DNA from: Bos javanicus
Lineage: Eukaryota; Chordata; Mammalia; Artiodactyla; Bovidae
Length of the DNA stretch: 64,000 nucleotides
Assembly: GCF_032452875.1 (NCBI RefSeq)
Contig: NC_083868.1
Coordinates: 120,602,312 to 120,666,311, forward strand
Direction: 5' to 3'
Positions 40,531-50,112 of the stretch are shown here, piece after piece. The notes below the pieces were generated by a model that did not search any database, was not told the origin of the DNA, and saw nothing but the letters and a program-made list of their open reading frames with translations. Positions within the stretch are counted from its first letter, which is position 1; each line of letters starts with the position of its first letter. A program made the position numbers and the translations under genes.

Positions 40531-42123
40531 AGAATTATGCAAACTAAAATGGTGGAGGAATAGGACGGGGAGACCACTTTCTCCCCCACAAATTCATTGC
40601 AAAAACATTTGAACGCTGAGCAAATTCCACAAAACAACTTCCGAATGTTGGCAGAGGACATCAGGCACCCAGAAAGGCAGCCCACTGATTTCGAAAGGAG
40701 GTAGAAAAAAATATAAAAGATAAAAAAGAGAGGCAAAAGAGGTAGGGACAGAGATCCGACCTGGGAAGGGAGTCTTAAAAAAAGAGAAGTTTCCAAACAC
40801 CAGGAAACACTCTCACCAGTGAGTCTGTGGTGAGCCATGGAACCTCAGAAGGCAACATAATCAGGAGGAAAAATAAATAATTAAAACGCACAGATTATGT
40901 GCCTAATGGCAACTCCCAGTGGAGAAGCAACACAGATGCTCGCATCTACCACTAGCAAGCGGGGACTGGACAGGGAGGTGTAGGCTGCATCGCTTAGGGT
41001 AAGCATTGGGCATGAATGCCCCCAAGCACAACCTGAGGGAACTAACTTGAGATAGCAACCCAGACTGTGGGACAGCTATCCCACGAAAAGCCCAAGAGAT
41101 CGCCAGGCCCGCTCACAGAACAAAGGACTGAGCAGAGCTAGCTGGCTGCAGACCAGCCCATCCCGCACCAGACAGGCAGGCGAGGGCAGCCAGAGCCGGA
41201 AGGGGGAAATCGCGGCCCCAGAGAGGCATCATCTACCAAACTTCAAGCAGGCTTCATTGCTAACCAAGGCTTCTTGGGATTCTGGACGGTTGACATCCGC
41301 TGGGAGGGTCACAGCCAGAGATCAGCTCCCCAGAAGAGACACACACCGCACCTGAGAAGGCGCATCGGTTGTACACCCAGAAAACTGAGCGGCTGAAATG
41401 GCGGAGGCGATAAGACAGGCCTTCAACTGGGGGCGACTGCGCTTGCCAAGCACCTGGTCACCTGAGCTGCTCAGATCTGGGAAGGGCATAAAACAGAGGC
41501 CCAACCAACTCTGTGCCTTTGTGGAGTACCCGAGAACCTGAACCTGAGTAGCTTAGACCTGGGAAATGCATGCAACCCAGGGCCTGCCTCAGAGAGTTCC
41601 CAGCAGAGCAACCTAAAGCCTGAACAGTGTAGACTGGGAAAGCACACAGGCCATGAGCAGGGACAAACCCAGTGTGGCCAAGACGCTGCAAGCACTCCGT
41701 ACATATGCCAGTGATATTTGTTTGCAGTGTTCCTCCCTCCCCACAGCACAACTGAATGAGTGAGCCTAAAAAAGTGACAATCACTGCCCTGGTGTAAGGG
41801 CGGAAATTAGACACTGAAGAGCCCAGCAAACAGAAGAAGCTAAAATAAACAGAGGGAACCGCTTTGGAAGTGACAGGTTCAATATATTAAAACCCTGCAG
41901 TTAGCATCGACTACATAGGAAGGGGCCTATAGATCTTGAGAACTATAAGCCAGATCAAGGAACTATCTGAAAATGAACTGACCCCACACAGTCCACAAAA
42001 ACACCAGAGAAAGCCCTAGATATATTTTTAATACTATTATTTTTTAAATCTCCTATAATTTTTTATTTTTAAGTCCTCTATTACTCCTTTAATTTTTATT
42101 TTTATACCTTATTATTGCTTTGC

Positions 42124-42283
42124 AGGGCTTCCCTTGTGGCTCAGCTGGTAAAGTATCCATCTGCAATGCAGGATACCTGGGTTCAATTCCTAGGTTGGGA
42201 AGACACCCTGGAGAAGGGTAATGCTATCCACTCCAGTATTCTGGCCTAGAGAATTCACTCCATGGTGTCGCAAAGAGTCAGAC
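42124..42283 (+). mobile_element. Bov-tA head of the second chimaera
   Basis: CAGGGCTTCCCTTGTGGCTCAGCTGG start, B-box region GGTTCAATTCC, body with AATTCACTCCATGGTGTCGCAAAGAGTCAGACAC. About 20 bp of its 3' end are missing at the junction. Confidence 0.9.
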
Positions 42284-43715
42284 ACAAAATCCTGAAAGAT
42301 GATGCTGTGAAACTGCTGCACTCAATATGCCAGCAAATTTTGAAAACTCTCCAGTGGCCACAGGACTGGAAAAGGTAAGTTTTCATTCCAATCCCAAAGA
42401 AAGGCAATGCCAAAAAATGCTCAAACTACCACACAATCACACTCATCTCACACGCTAGTAAAGTAATGCTCAAAATTCTCCAAACCAGGCTTCAGCACTA
42501 CGTGAACCATGAACTTCCAGATGTTCAAGCTGGTTTTAGAAAACACAGAGGAACCAGAGATCAAATTGCCAACATCTGCTGGATCATGGAAAAAGGAAGA
42601 GAGTTCCAGGAAAACATCTATTTCTGCTTTATTGACTATGCCAAAGCCTTTGACTGTGTGGATCACAATAAACTGTAGAAAATTCTGAAAGAGATGGGAA
42701 TACCAGACTACCTCACCTGCCTCTTGAAAAACCTATATGCAGGTCAGGAAGCAACAGTTAGAACCGGACATGGAACAACAGACTGGTTCCAAATAGGAAA
42801 AGGAGTCCGTCAAAGCTGTATATTGTCACCCTGCTTATTTAACTTATATGCAGAGTACATCATGAGAAACGCTGGGCTGGAAGAAGCACAAGCTGGAATC
42901 AAGATTGCCAGGAGAAATATCAATAACCTCAGATATGCAGATGACACCACCCTTATAACAGAAAGTGAGGAGGAACTAAAAAGCCTCTTGATTAAAGTGA
43001 AAGAGGAGAGTTAAAAAGTTGGCTTAAAGCTCAACATTCAGAAAACTAAGAGCATGGCATCTGGTTCCATCACTTATGGGAAATAAGTGGGGAAACAGTG
43101 GAAACAGTGGCTGACTTTATTTTGGGGGGCTCCAAAATCACTGCAGATGGTGATTGCAGTCAGGAAATGAAAAGACACTTACTCCTTGGAAGGAGTTATG
43201 ATCAACCTAGACAGCATATTAAAAAGCAGAGATATCGCTTTGCCAACAAAGGTCGTCTAGTCAAGGCTATAGTTTCTCCAGTGGTCATGTATGGATGTAA
43301 GAGTTGGACTGTGAAGAAAGCTGAGTGCCAAAAGAATTGATGCTTTTGAACTGTGGTGTTGGAGAAGACTCTTGAGAGTCCCTTGGACTGCAAGGAGATC
43401 CAATCAGTCCATTCCAAAGGAGATCAGTCTTGAGTGTTCATTGGAAGGACTGATGCCGAAGCTGAAACTTCAATACTTTGGCCACCTCATACGAAGAGTT
43501 GACTCATTGGAAAAGACCCTGATGCTGAGAGAGATGGGGGGCAGGATGAGAAGGGGACGACAGAGGATGAGGTGGCTGGATGGCATCACCGAATCGATGC
43601 AAATGAGTTTGGGTGAACTCTGGGAGTTGGTGATGGACAGGGAGGCCTGGCGTGCTGTGATTCATAGGGTCACAGAGAGTCGGACATGACTGAGTGACTG
43701 AACTGAACTGAACAG
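42284..43715 (+). pseudogene. BovB reverse-transcriptase relic
   Basis: Starts inside RT (KILKDDAVKLL-type text). Frames: 42466-42678 (NHELPDVQAGFRKHRGTRDQ, then YFCFIDYAKAFDCVDHNKL), 42694-43014 with the catalytic YADD at 42934-42945, and the C-terminal piece 43372-43689 (PWTARRSNQSIPKEISLECS and DGITESMQMSLGELWELVMD). Three or more stops or shifts (for example TAG at 42676-42678 and TAA at about 43012) make it inactive. Confidence 0.93.
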
Positions 43716-43923
43716 ATTACTTTGAAAAAAAAAAAAGACCCTATTTTTAAGCAAACTTCATATATATATTTATAATTCTTGTGACTTTGTTTTTTTCTTT
43801 AATATTGTGTTTTTGAGAATCTAACCTCTACTCTTGATTTTTAATCTTTGCTTTTTGGTATTTGTTATCAATTTTGTACCTTTAAGAATCTGATCTTCAG
43901 TACCCATTTTTACTTCGGAGCAA

Positions 43924-44360
43924 GATTACTGGCTTGATTGCTCTCTCCCCTGTGGACTCTCATTTTTCTCCACCAAGTGGCTTCTATCTCCTTCCTCCCC
44001 CTTCTCTTTTTACCCAACTCCATGAATCTCTTTGTGTGTTCCAGGCTGTGGAGAACACTTAGGGAACTGATTACTGGCTAGATCTGTCTATCTCCTTTTG
44101 ATTCCCCCTTTTATCCTCCTGGCCACCTCTGTCTCCTTCCTCCCTCTTCTCTTCTCTGTGTAACTCCCTGAACATCTCTGAGGGATCCAGGCTGTGGAGA
44201 GCACATAGGGAAGTGATTACTGGCTAGGTTGCTCTCTCCCCCTTTGATCTCCCCTCTTCTCCTCCTGTTCACCTCTATCTCCCTCCTCCCTGTTCTCTTC
44301 TCCATGTAACTCTGTGTACCTCTCTGGGTGTCTCTTACTGTGGAGAAACTTTTCATCATT
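43924..44360 (+). repeat. Three ~145-bp tandem monomers in the L1 5' UTR
   Basis: Units start at GATTACTGGCT at 43924, 44069 and 44215 (periods 145 and 146). Each is followed by a CTCTCTCC/CTCCT pyrimidine-rich block and ends near CAGGCTGTGGAGA(A/G)CAC. Tandem 5' monomers act as promoters in some L1 families, such as mouse; a promoter role here is inference. Confidence 0.85.
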
Positions 44361-44880
44361 AACATAGATGTTTTATCATTCGTACTGTATAGATGGAGAA
44401 ATCTTGAGGCTACTGTAAGAATAATAGTGAAAACCAGAGGCAGGAGGCTTAAGTCCAAATCCTGAGAACACCAGAGAACTCCTGAATCGAGGGAACATTA
44501 ATCTATAGGAGCTCATCAAATGCCTCCATACCTACACTGAAACCAAGCACCACCCAAGGGCCAACAAGTTCCAGAGCAAGACATACCACACAAATTCTCC
44601 AGCGACACAAGAACATAGCCCTGAGTCTCAATATACAGGCTGTCCAAAGTCACTCCAAACCCACTGACATCTCAGAACTCATTACTGGACACTCCATTGC
44701 ACTCCAGAGGGAAGAAAGCCAGCTCCACCCACCAGAAAACCGACACAAGCTTCCCTAACCAAGAAACCTTGACAAGCCACCCATCCAACCCCACCCACAG
44801 AGAGGAACCTCCACAATAAACAGGAATCACAAACTGCCAGAATACAGAAAGGCCACCCCAAACACAGCAATATAAGCAAG

Positions 44881-45789
44881 ATGAAAACAAAGAGAAATAC
44901 TCAGAAGATAAAGGAACAGGATAACTGCCCACCAAACCAAACAAAAGAGGAAGAGATAGGGATCTACCGGATAAAGAATTCCAAATAATGATAGTGAAAA
45001 TGATCCAAAATCCGGAAAACAAAATGAAGTTACAGATAAATAGCCTCAGGAGACAAGGATTGAGAAGATGCAGAAATGTTTAACAAAGACCTAGAAGAAA
45101 TAAAAAAGAGTCAGTATATAATGAATGATGCAATAAATGATATCAAAAACATTCTGGACGGAAACAATAGTAGAATAAGGGAGGCAGAAGACAGGCCAAG
45201 TGAGGTAGAAGCTAGAATGGTAGAAATAAATGAAAAAGAGAGGAAAAAAGACAAAAGATTTAAAAGAAATGAGAATAACCTCAGAGACCTCTGGGACAAT
45301 GTTAAATGCCCCATCATTCGAATCATAAGAGTCCCAGAAGAATAAGACAAAAGAAAGACCATGAGAAAATACTTGACAAGATAATAGTTGAAAACTTCCC
45401 TAAAATGGGGAAGGAAATAATCACCCAAGTCCAAGAAACAGAGAGTCCCAAACAGGATAAACCCAAGGCAAAACACACATATTAATCAAATTAACAAAGA
45501 TAAAACATAAAGAATCAATATTAAAAGCAGCAAGGGAAAAACAACAAATAACACACAAGGGGATTCCCATAAGGATAATAGCTGATCTTTCAATAGAAAC
45601 TCTTCAGGCCAGAAGGGAATGGCACGATATACTTAAAGTGATGAAAGAAAAAAACCTACAGCCCAGATTACTGTAAGGATCTCATTCAAATATGAAGGAG
45701 AAATCAAAAGCTTTACAGACAAGCAAAAGCTGAGAGAATTCAGCACCACCAAACCAGCTTTCCAACAAATGCTAAAGGATCTTCTCTAG
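44881..45789 (+). pseudogene. L1 ORF1 relic (RNA-binding chaperone)
   Basis: ORF1p normally trimerises by a coiled coil and binds L1 RNA. The relic starts MKTKRNTQKIKEQDNCPPNQ and ends with a TAG at 45787-45789 after TKPAFQQMLKDLL. A frameshift near 44963 moves the frame. 45076-45345 holds the charged coiled-coil region (SQYIMNDAINDIKNILDGNN ... RKKDKRFKRNENNLRDLWDN). The RRM/C-terminal part downstream (45345-45786) is broken by stops and an early TAA at 45343. Confidence 0.88.
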
Positions 45790-45840
45790 ACAGGAAACAC
45801 AGAAAGGATGTATAAACTAGAACCCAAAACAATAAAGTAA

Positions 45841-46338
45841 ATGGCAATGGGATAATACTTTTCAATAATTACCTTAAATGTAAATGGGTTGAATGCCCCA
45901 ACCAAAAGACAAAGACTGGCTGAATGGATACAAAAACAAGACCCCTATATATGTTGTATACAACATACCCACCTCAAAACAAGAGACACATACAGACTGA
46001 AAGTGAAGGGCTGGAAAAAGATATTCCATACAAATAGAGATCAAAAGAAAACAGGAGTAGCAATACTAATATCAGACAAAATAGGCTTTAAAACAAAGGC
46101 TGTGAAAAGAGACAAAGAAGGACACTACATAATGATCAAAGGATCAATCCAAGAAAAAGATATAACAATTATAAATATATATGCACCCAACAGAGGACCA
46201 CCACAATATGTAAGACAAATGCTAACAAGTATGAAAGGGGAAATTAACAATAATGCAATAATAGTGGGAGACTTTAATACCCCACTCACACCTATGGATA
46301 GAGCAAATTTCCTAAAGGAAATCAATCCTGAATATTAA
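45841..46338 (+). pseudogene. L1 ORF2 endonuclease-domain relic
   Basis: APE-like endonuclease that nicks the target during retrotransposition. MAMG is followed at once by a TAA stop (45853-45855); then the frame is open with SIITLNVNGLNAPTKRQRLA, VAILISDKIGFKTKAVKRDK, ITIINIYAPN and VGDFNTPLTPMDR. The motif normally reading E-T-H-L is H-T-H-L here, so the catalytic glutamate appears lost. From about 46305 the frame runs into BovB text and ends at 46338. No RT domain. Confidence 0.9.
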
Positions 46339-46604
46339 TTGGAAGGACTGATGCTGATGCTGAAGCTCCAATACTTTGGCCACCTGATGTGAACAGGTGA
46401 GTCATTAGAAAAGACCCTGATGCTGGGAAAGATTGAAGGCAGGAGGAGAAGGGGACAGAGGATGAGATGGTTGGATGGCATCACTGACTCAATGACCACG
46501 AGTTTGAGCAAGCTCCAGGAGATGGTTAAGGACAGGAAGTCTTGGGTGCTACAGTTCATGGGTCACAAAGAGTCAGACATGACTGAGTGACTGAACAACA
46601 ACAG
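46310..46604 (+). mobile_element. BovB 3' end, older variant
   Basis: CCTAAAGGAAATCAATCCTGAATATTAATTGG to GACTGAGTGACTGAACAACAACAG. It abuts the truncated L1 on its left and an older L1 3' UTR on its right. Confidence 0.93.
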
Positions 46605-46607
46605 CCA

Positions 46608-46795
46608 TAAAGCACAGGGAACTCTACTCAGTGCTCTGTGGTGACCTAAATAGGAAGGCAATCCAAAAATGAGGGGATATATGTATACATACAGCTGATT
46701 TGCTTTGCTGTACAGCAGAAACTAACACAACATTGTAAAGCAACTATACTCCAACACAAATTTTAAAAAATAAAAATAAAAACAACAAGCTTTTG
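46608..46795 (+). mobile_element. Older L1 3' UTR fragment
   Basis: CATAAAGCACAGGGAACTCTACTCAGTGCTCTGTGGTGACC ... ATTTGCTTTGCTGTACAGCAGAAACTAACACAACATTGTAAAGCAACTATACTCC, then an A-rich tail. It belongs to a different L1 tail type from the copy at 59.5 kb. Confidence 0.85.
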
Positions 46796-46929
46796 GCAGA
46801 GATTGACAGCTACTCATACAATATCCATGTTCCTCTTCCTCTTAGTACAAGAGATCAGTTTTCTTCTGGCTCTCAACATTCTTAGGCACCCTAGAAGTTA
46901 GCTGTGGCTTTGTTACTAACTTTGCTTGC

Positions 46930-47250
46930 TGCTGATGTGGCCATGGAATGCTTTGGTTCATAAAATGAAAGCCAAAGTTGAGTTGGATTCTTTTACAAAC
47001 TCTTTAGAGAGGCATGTTCCTTTTATAGTTCCCTTCGTGTTTCCTGCTGTCTGAAACTTAAACAAGATGGTTACAGCTCCAGCAGCCACCTTGGAGGATG
47101 AGAACTCCAAAACGGAAGCCAGGAGGAACAGAAAGATGAAAAAGAGGCTGAGTCTTTGATGCTTGTGGAGTCATAAAAAAATAAACATCTCTATTGCTTA
47201 AGCTATTAAGAGGGAAGCAGGGTTTCTGTTACACAAAGTTGAACTTGGTT
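46930..47250 (+). mobile_element. Possible ancient LTR (endogenous-retrovirus class)
   Basis: CAAGATGGTTACAGCTCCAGCAGCCACCTTGGAGG ... ATAAACATCTCTATTGCTTAAGCTATT ... GGGTTTCTGTTAC resembles the 3' part of ancient mammalian LTRs, where a polyadenylation signal precedes 'TTGTTTAAGCCACTGTT'. No internal viral genes were seen. Family not assigned. Confidence 0.35.
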
Positions 47251-47779
47251 CTAAAAGATACACTCTTGGAAATTCAGAGAGAAAAAGGAATACTTCTACT
47301 GGATATTTCTAGTAATGTTTGAGCTAGACCTTGAAGACTGTACAGAATTTTATCATGTGATCCATGCCAGAGAAATCCATAAAAGAGATTATCTCAAGAA
47401 GATGCTACACTCATAGTAGAACAAATTTAATATAGAAGAGCACTGCAGCCCCTTCCTTAGCCTTGGTACATCCCCTTCTTCAATGAAAAGGTCATGACCC
47501 TTCACATTTCAATCTCCCCTAAAATCTAGTTCAAAATCAGCTTTCTCATAATGGCCTTCCCACACCACACTCTAACTCCTCTAGAACCAAAGACTCACCC
47601 ATTCATAAGCATTGTTTGTTATCTAAAGACTTGGAGGTTTTATGTCTTATCTTACAATATAGGTAATAAGCTTTCTGATATCAGATAATGTTCTTTAAAT
47701 CACTAATTATGCTTGTAGTCTTTGCACACCTTACAATCTCAGTCACAAAAACACATCATTTTCAACCCCCTTCAAATGT
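47251..47779. other. Weak L2-like and unassigned DNA
   Basis: About 47450-47690 contains L2-like pyrimidine-rich text (AAATCAGCTTTCTCATAATGGCCTTCCCACACC, CTTATCTTACAATATAGG), too diverged for a firm call. No gene. Confidence 0.35.
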
Positions 47780-47915
47780 TTCTAGGTGGGTGGGAGAGAG
47801 GTTCAAGAGGGAAGGGACATATGTAAACTTATGGCTGATTCACATTGTTGTATGGCAGAAAATAACACAACATTGTAAACCAATTATCCTTCAATTAAAA
47901 TTTTTTTAAAAAGTA
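47780..47915 (+). mobile_element. L1 3' UTR fragment
   Basis: GGTGGGTGGGAGAGAGGTTCAAGAGGGAAGGGACATATGTAAACTTATGGCTGATTCACATTGTTG ... CACAACATTGTAAACCAATTATCCTTCAATTAAAA, the standard L1 3' end. Confidence 0.85.
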
Positions 47916-48565
47916 GACTCTGAAGCCAATCAGGAAGAATAAGAAATTTTTGCAAAAGAATAATGAGAATGATTTTTTTGTAGTCTTCAGGTTCTTTGTT
48001 CAAACAAAATCCTACCTCCCTGTTCAAATACTTTCAGTGAGTCCTTCACTGACTCCTAAATAAAATTCAAGTTCCTTAAACTATTATATTTTTTTAAAAA
48101 AGACCATGCTAACAATATCTAAGGATATTCCAAAAGCAATAAGATTCCCATGATTCCATCACTTAAAAAAAATGTCTTTAGGTGTGGCCTGACCTGGCTT
48201 GCATGCTGAGCATTTGGGCAGAAAATAGATAAATATGTAAATAGCAATTCTAGTGTTTGATAGCTTATGAAGGATTTCCTATCCATCGTTTCACATTGCT
48301 TTACAATAACTTTATGAATTACGTACATCCATGCCTCTTTGTTTATCCAAAAAAAAAAAATTTTGCTTTTGTTTAAAATATATTTTGAGGCTTACTGGGA
48401 CAGTAGTAACAAAATTGTAAATCATTACAATACAATGTAGAAGCACTGATGTAGAAGCCAGGGTAAGATCCCAGGAGGCTTAACAAACAGAATATAGCCG
48501 CTTTCTGGTGGGATAAGTCTAAGATCTCCGAAGAGGTAGAGACGGGGAGGGGGATGGGGGGAGTA
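47916..48565. other. Unassigned DNA with possible L2 text
   Basis: TTTCAGTGAGTCCTTCACTGACTCCTAAATAAAATTCAAGTTCC near 48030-48075 is L2-like; the rest is unrecognised. Confidence 0.35.
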
Positions 48566-48765
48566 TGAAAGTGTTAGTTGCTCAGCCATGTCCAACTCTT
48601 TGGGACCCCATGGACTACAGCCCGCCGGGCTTCTCTGTCTACAGAATTCTCCAGGCAAGACTACTGGAGTGAGTAGTCATTTCCTTCTCCAGGGGATCTT
48701 CCCAATCCAGGTATCAAACCCAGGTCTCCTGCATTGCAGGTGGATTCTTTACCATCTGAACTACT
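48566..48765 (-). mobile_element. Bov-tA SINE
   Basis: Minus-strand element AAAGTGTTAGTTGCTCAGCCATGTCCAACTC ... GGTCTCCTGCATTGCAGGTGGATTCTTTACCATCTGAACTAC. Confidence 0.94.
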
Positions 48766-49799
48766 GGTAATAAGTGAACTTAGATGTAAATGAAGAAAGG
48801 TGCCTGGAAATCTGGGGGAAAGGAGCATTACAGACAGGTAGAACAGTGTGTGTAACAAGAGCATAGCCCATGTGAGGAACAGCAAATAATTTGAGAGCAG
48901 AGGAAGTAAGGAGGAAATTTAAGTAAGACAAGAGTTAGCTAGAGGCTGAAAATGAAACATGCTGTATAATAGCTGTAGCATTTCTGTCTTATCTTGTAGG
49001 TAAAGATAAGTCGCTAAAGGATTTTAAGCATGGGAATTCTGTGATCAGATTTACAACCCTAAAGATAATTCTGAATGCAGTGTCACAAATTATCCAGGTA
49101 AACAACAATAAAAAATTCATAAAAAGTACACTAAAGTGGTAGCAATACAAGATGATGCCATAACATAAATAAACTTTTTCAGGATTTCAAAACAACTGTA
49201 TTAGTGCCTTTCAAAAAAGAAACAGGGAGACAGACTATGATTCACAAAATGCCAGTACCTTTAACAAACCATATATCTTACCTGATTTTTCATATTTTTA
49301 GGCTGAGTTGTTTATTGTCCTTATACCCTGCCACTAAAACTGAAAATCAACTATTCCAAACTTCACTTACAAGCCAACAAAAAATAATTTTATTTTTCTT
49401 TCTCAGTTCCTCTTTTTTCTTCTTTTAGGAAAATATAAAAATGGCACTTGTATCAAGTTCAAATCCTATCAATAATCCTACAATCAGCAGCAACATTAAT
49501 CAACTAGAAAAGAGTATTTTCCTTTTCTTTTAATCCAGAAGTATTCAGAAGTATTTTATGACCTTTTACCCATAAAAATAGCTTTGTGCACCATGAGGAT
49601 TTTTTCAAGACTGGATAAAATGAATTAACTGTCTAAGTAAGCCAGGAAGGCAAGGTAATGCTTAGGTATTTCCTTTGCCAACCACTGTTTCTATACTAAC
49701 ATACTATAATGTACTTTTTGGGAAAATGCCAAAGATGATACTATGGACCTTTTTTCTCTGCCCGTATGTTCTTGAGGAACCAGAGGATGAATTTCAACT
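48766..49799. other. Unassigned DNA
   Basis: No gene. 48800-49070 (GAGCATTACAGACAGGTAGAACAG ... AAGGATTTTAAGCATGGGAATTCTGTGATCAGATTTAC) resembles a mammal-wide ancient interspersed repeat that I cannot name. Confidence 0.35.
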
Positions 49800-49985
49800 G
49801 CATTTATTAGCCACTTGTGCCTTAGGCTAGTTGCTTGACCTTATGGAGCCCATTTCTTTAACAGTAAAATGTAGATTAAATAGGTTAAGAATTAAATAAC
49901 ATATTCTATATTGTGTTTAACACTAACTGGCATAGAGCAAATGCTCAATACCTAGAGCTATTATGATTATTACTATTCTATAATG
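49800..49985 (+). mobile_element. MIR SINE
   Basis: TTTATTAGCCACTTGTGCCTTAGGCTAGTTGCTTGACCTTATGGAGCCCATTTCTTTAACAGTAAAATG ... TGGCATAGAGCAAATGCTCAATA follows MIR order on the plus strand. Confidence 0.75.
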
Positions 49986-50112
49986 GAAATGTTTTACTTT
50001 TCTTCTGCCTGATGGGGAATGAGGCTTTCCCTGTTGGGAAGAAATCTCTGCTTACCACAAAACTCCTGTCAATCATCATTTCATTAATCAAAATTATTTT
50101 TAAGGGTTAACT

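Larger units (their letters stand above)
42123..43715 (+). mobile_element. Second SINE-BovB chimaeric retrocopy, in an L1 5' UTR
   Basis: A nearly complete Bov-tA (42124-42283) runs straight into BovB (from AATCCTGAAAGATGATGCTGTG, about 42287, to the GAACTGAACTGAAC tail at 43713). The L1 target ATTGCTTTG (42114-42122) reappears as ATTACTTTG (43716-43724), 8 of 9 matching, and L1 text resumes after it. SINE and LINE therefore entered as one unit. The switch lies after GAGTCAGACAC, where the SINE would normally continue GACTGAGC. Confidence 0.85.
40545..46309 (+). mobile_element. Young-type L1, 5' half, interrupted and 3'-deleted
   Basis: Begins AAATGGTGGAGGAATAGGACGGGGAGACCACTTTCTCC, the start of the bovid L1 5' UTR. 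It then runs through a long 5' UTR, ORF1 (44881-45789) and the endonuclease part of ORF2 (45841-46309). A SINE-BovB chimaera sits in the 5' UTR (42123-43715). At about 46305 it stops abruptly in BovB 3' text; the RT domain and 3' UTR are lost. Confidence 0.9.

Noticed and set aside
41322..41829. Overlapping 60-123-codon minus-strand frames in GC-rich text
   Set aside because: They lie antisense to the GC-rich L1 5' UTR, where stop codons are rare.
44672..45022. 116-codon minus-strand frame resembling a membrane protein
   Set aside because: Antisense of the L1 5' UTR/ORF1 start; no signal beyond base composition.
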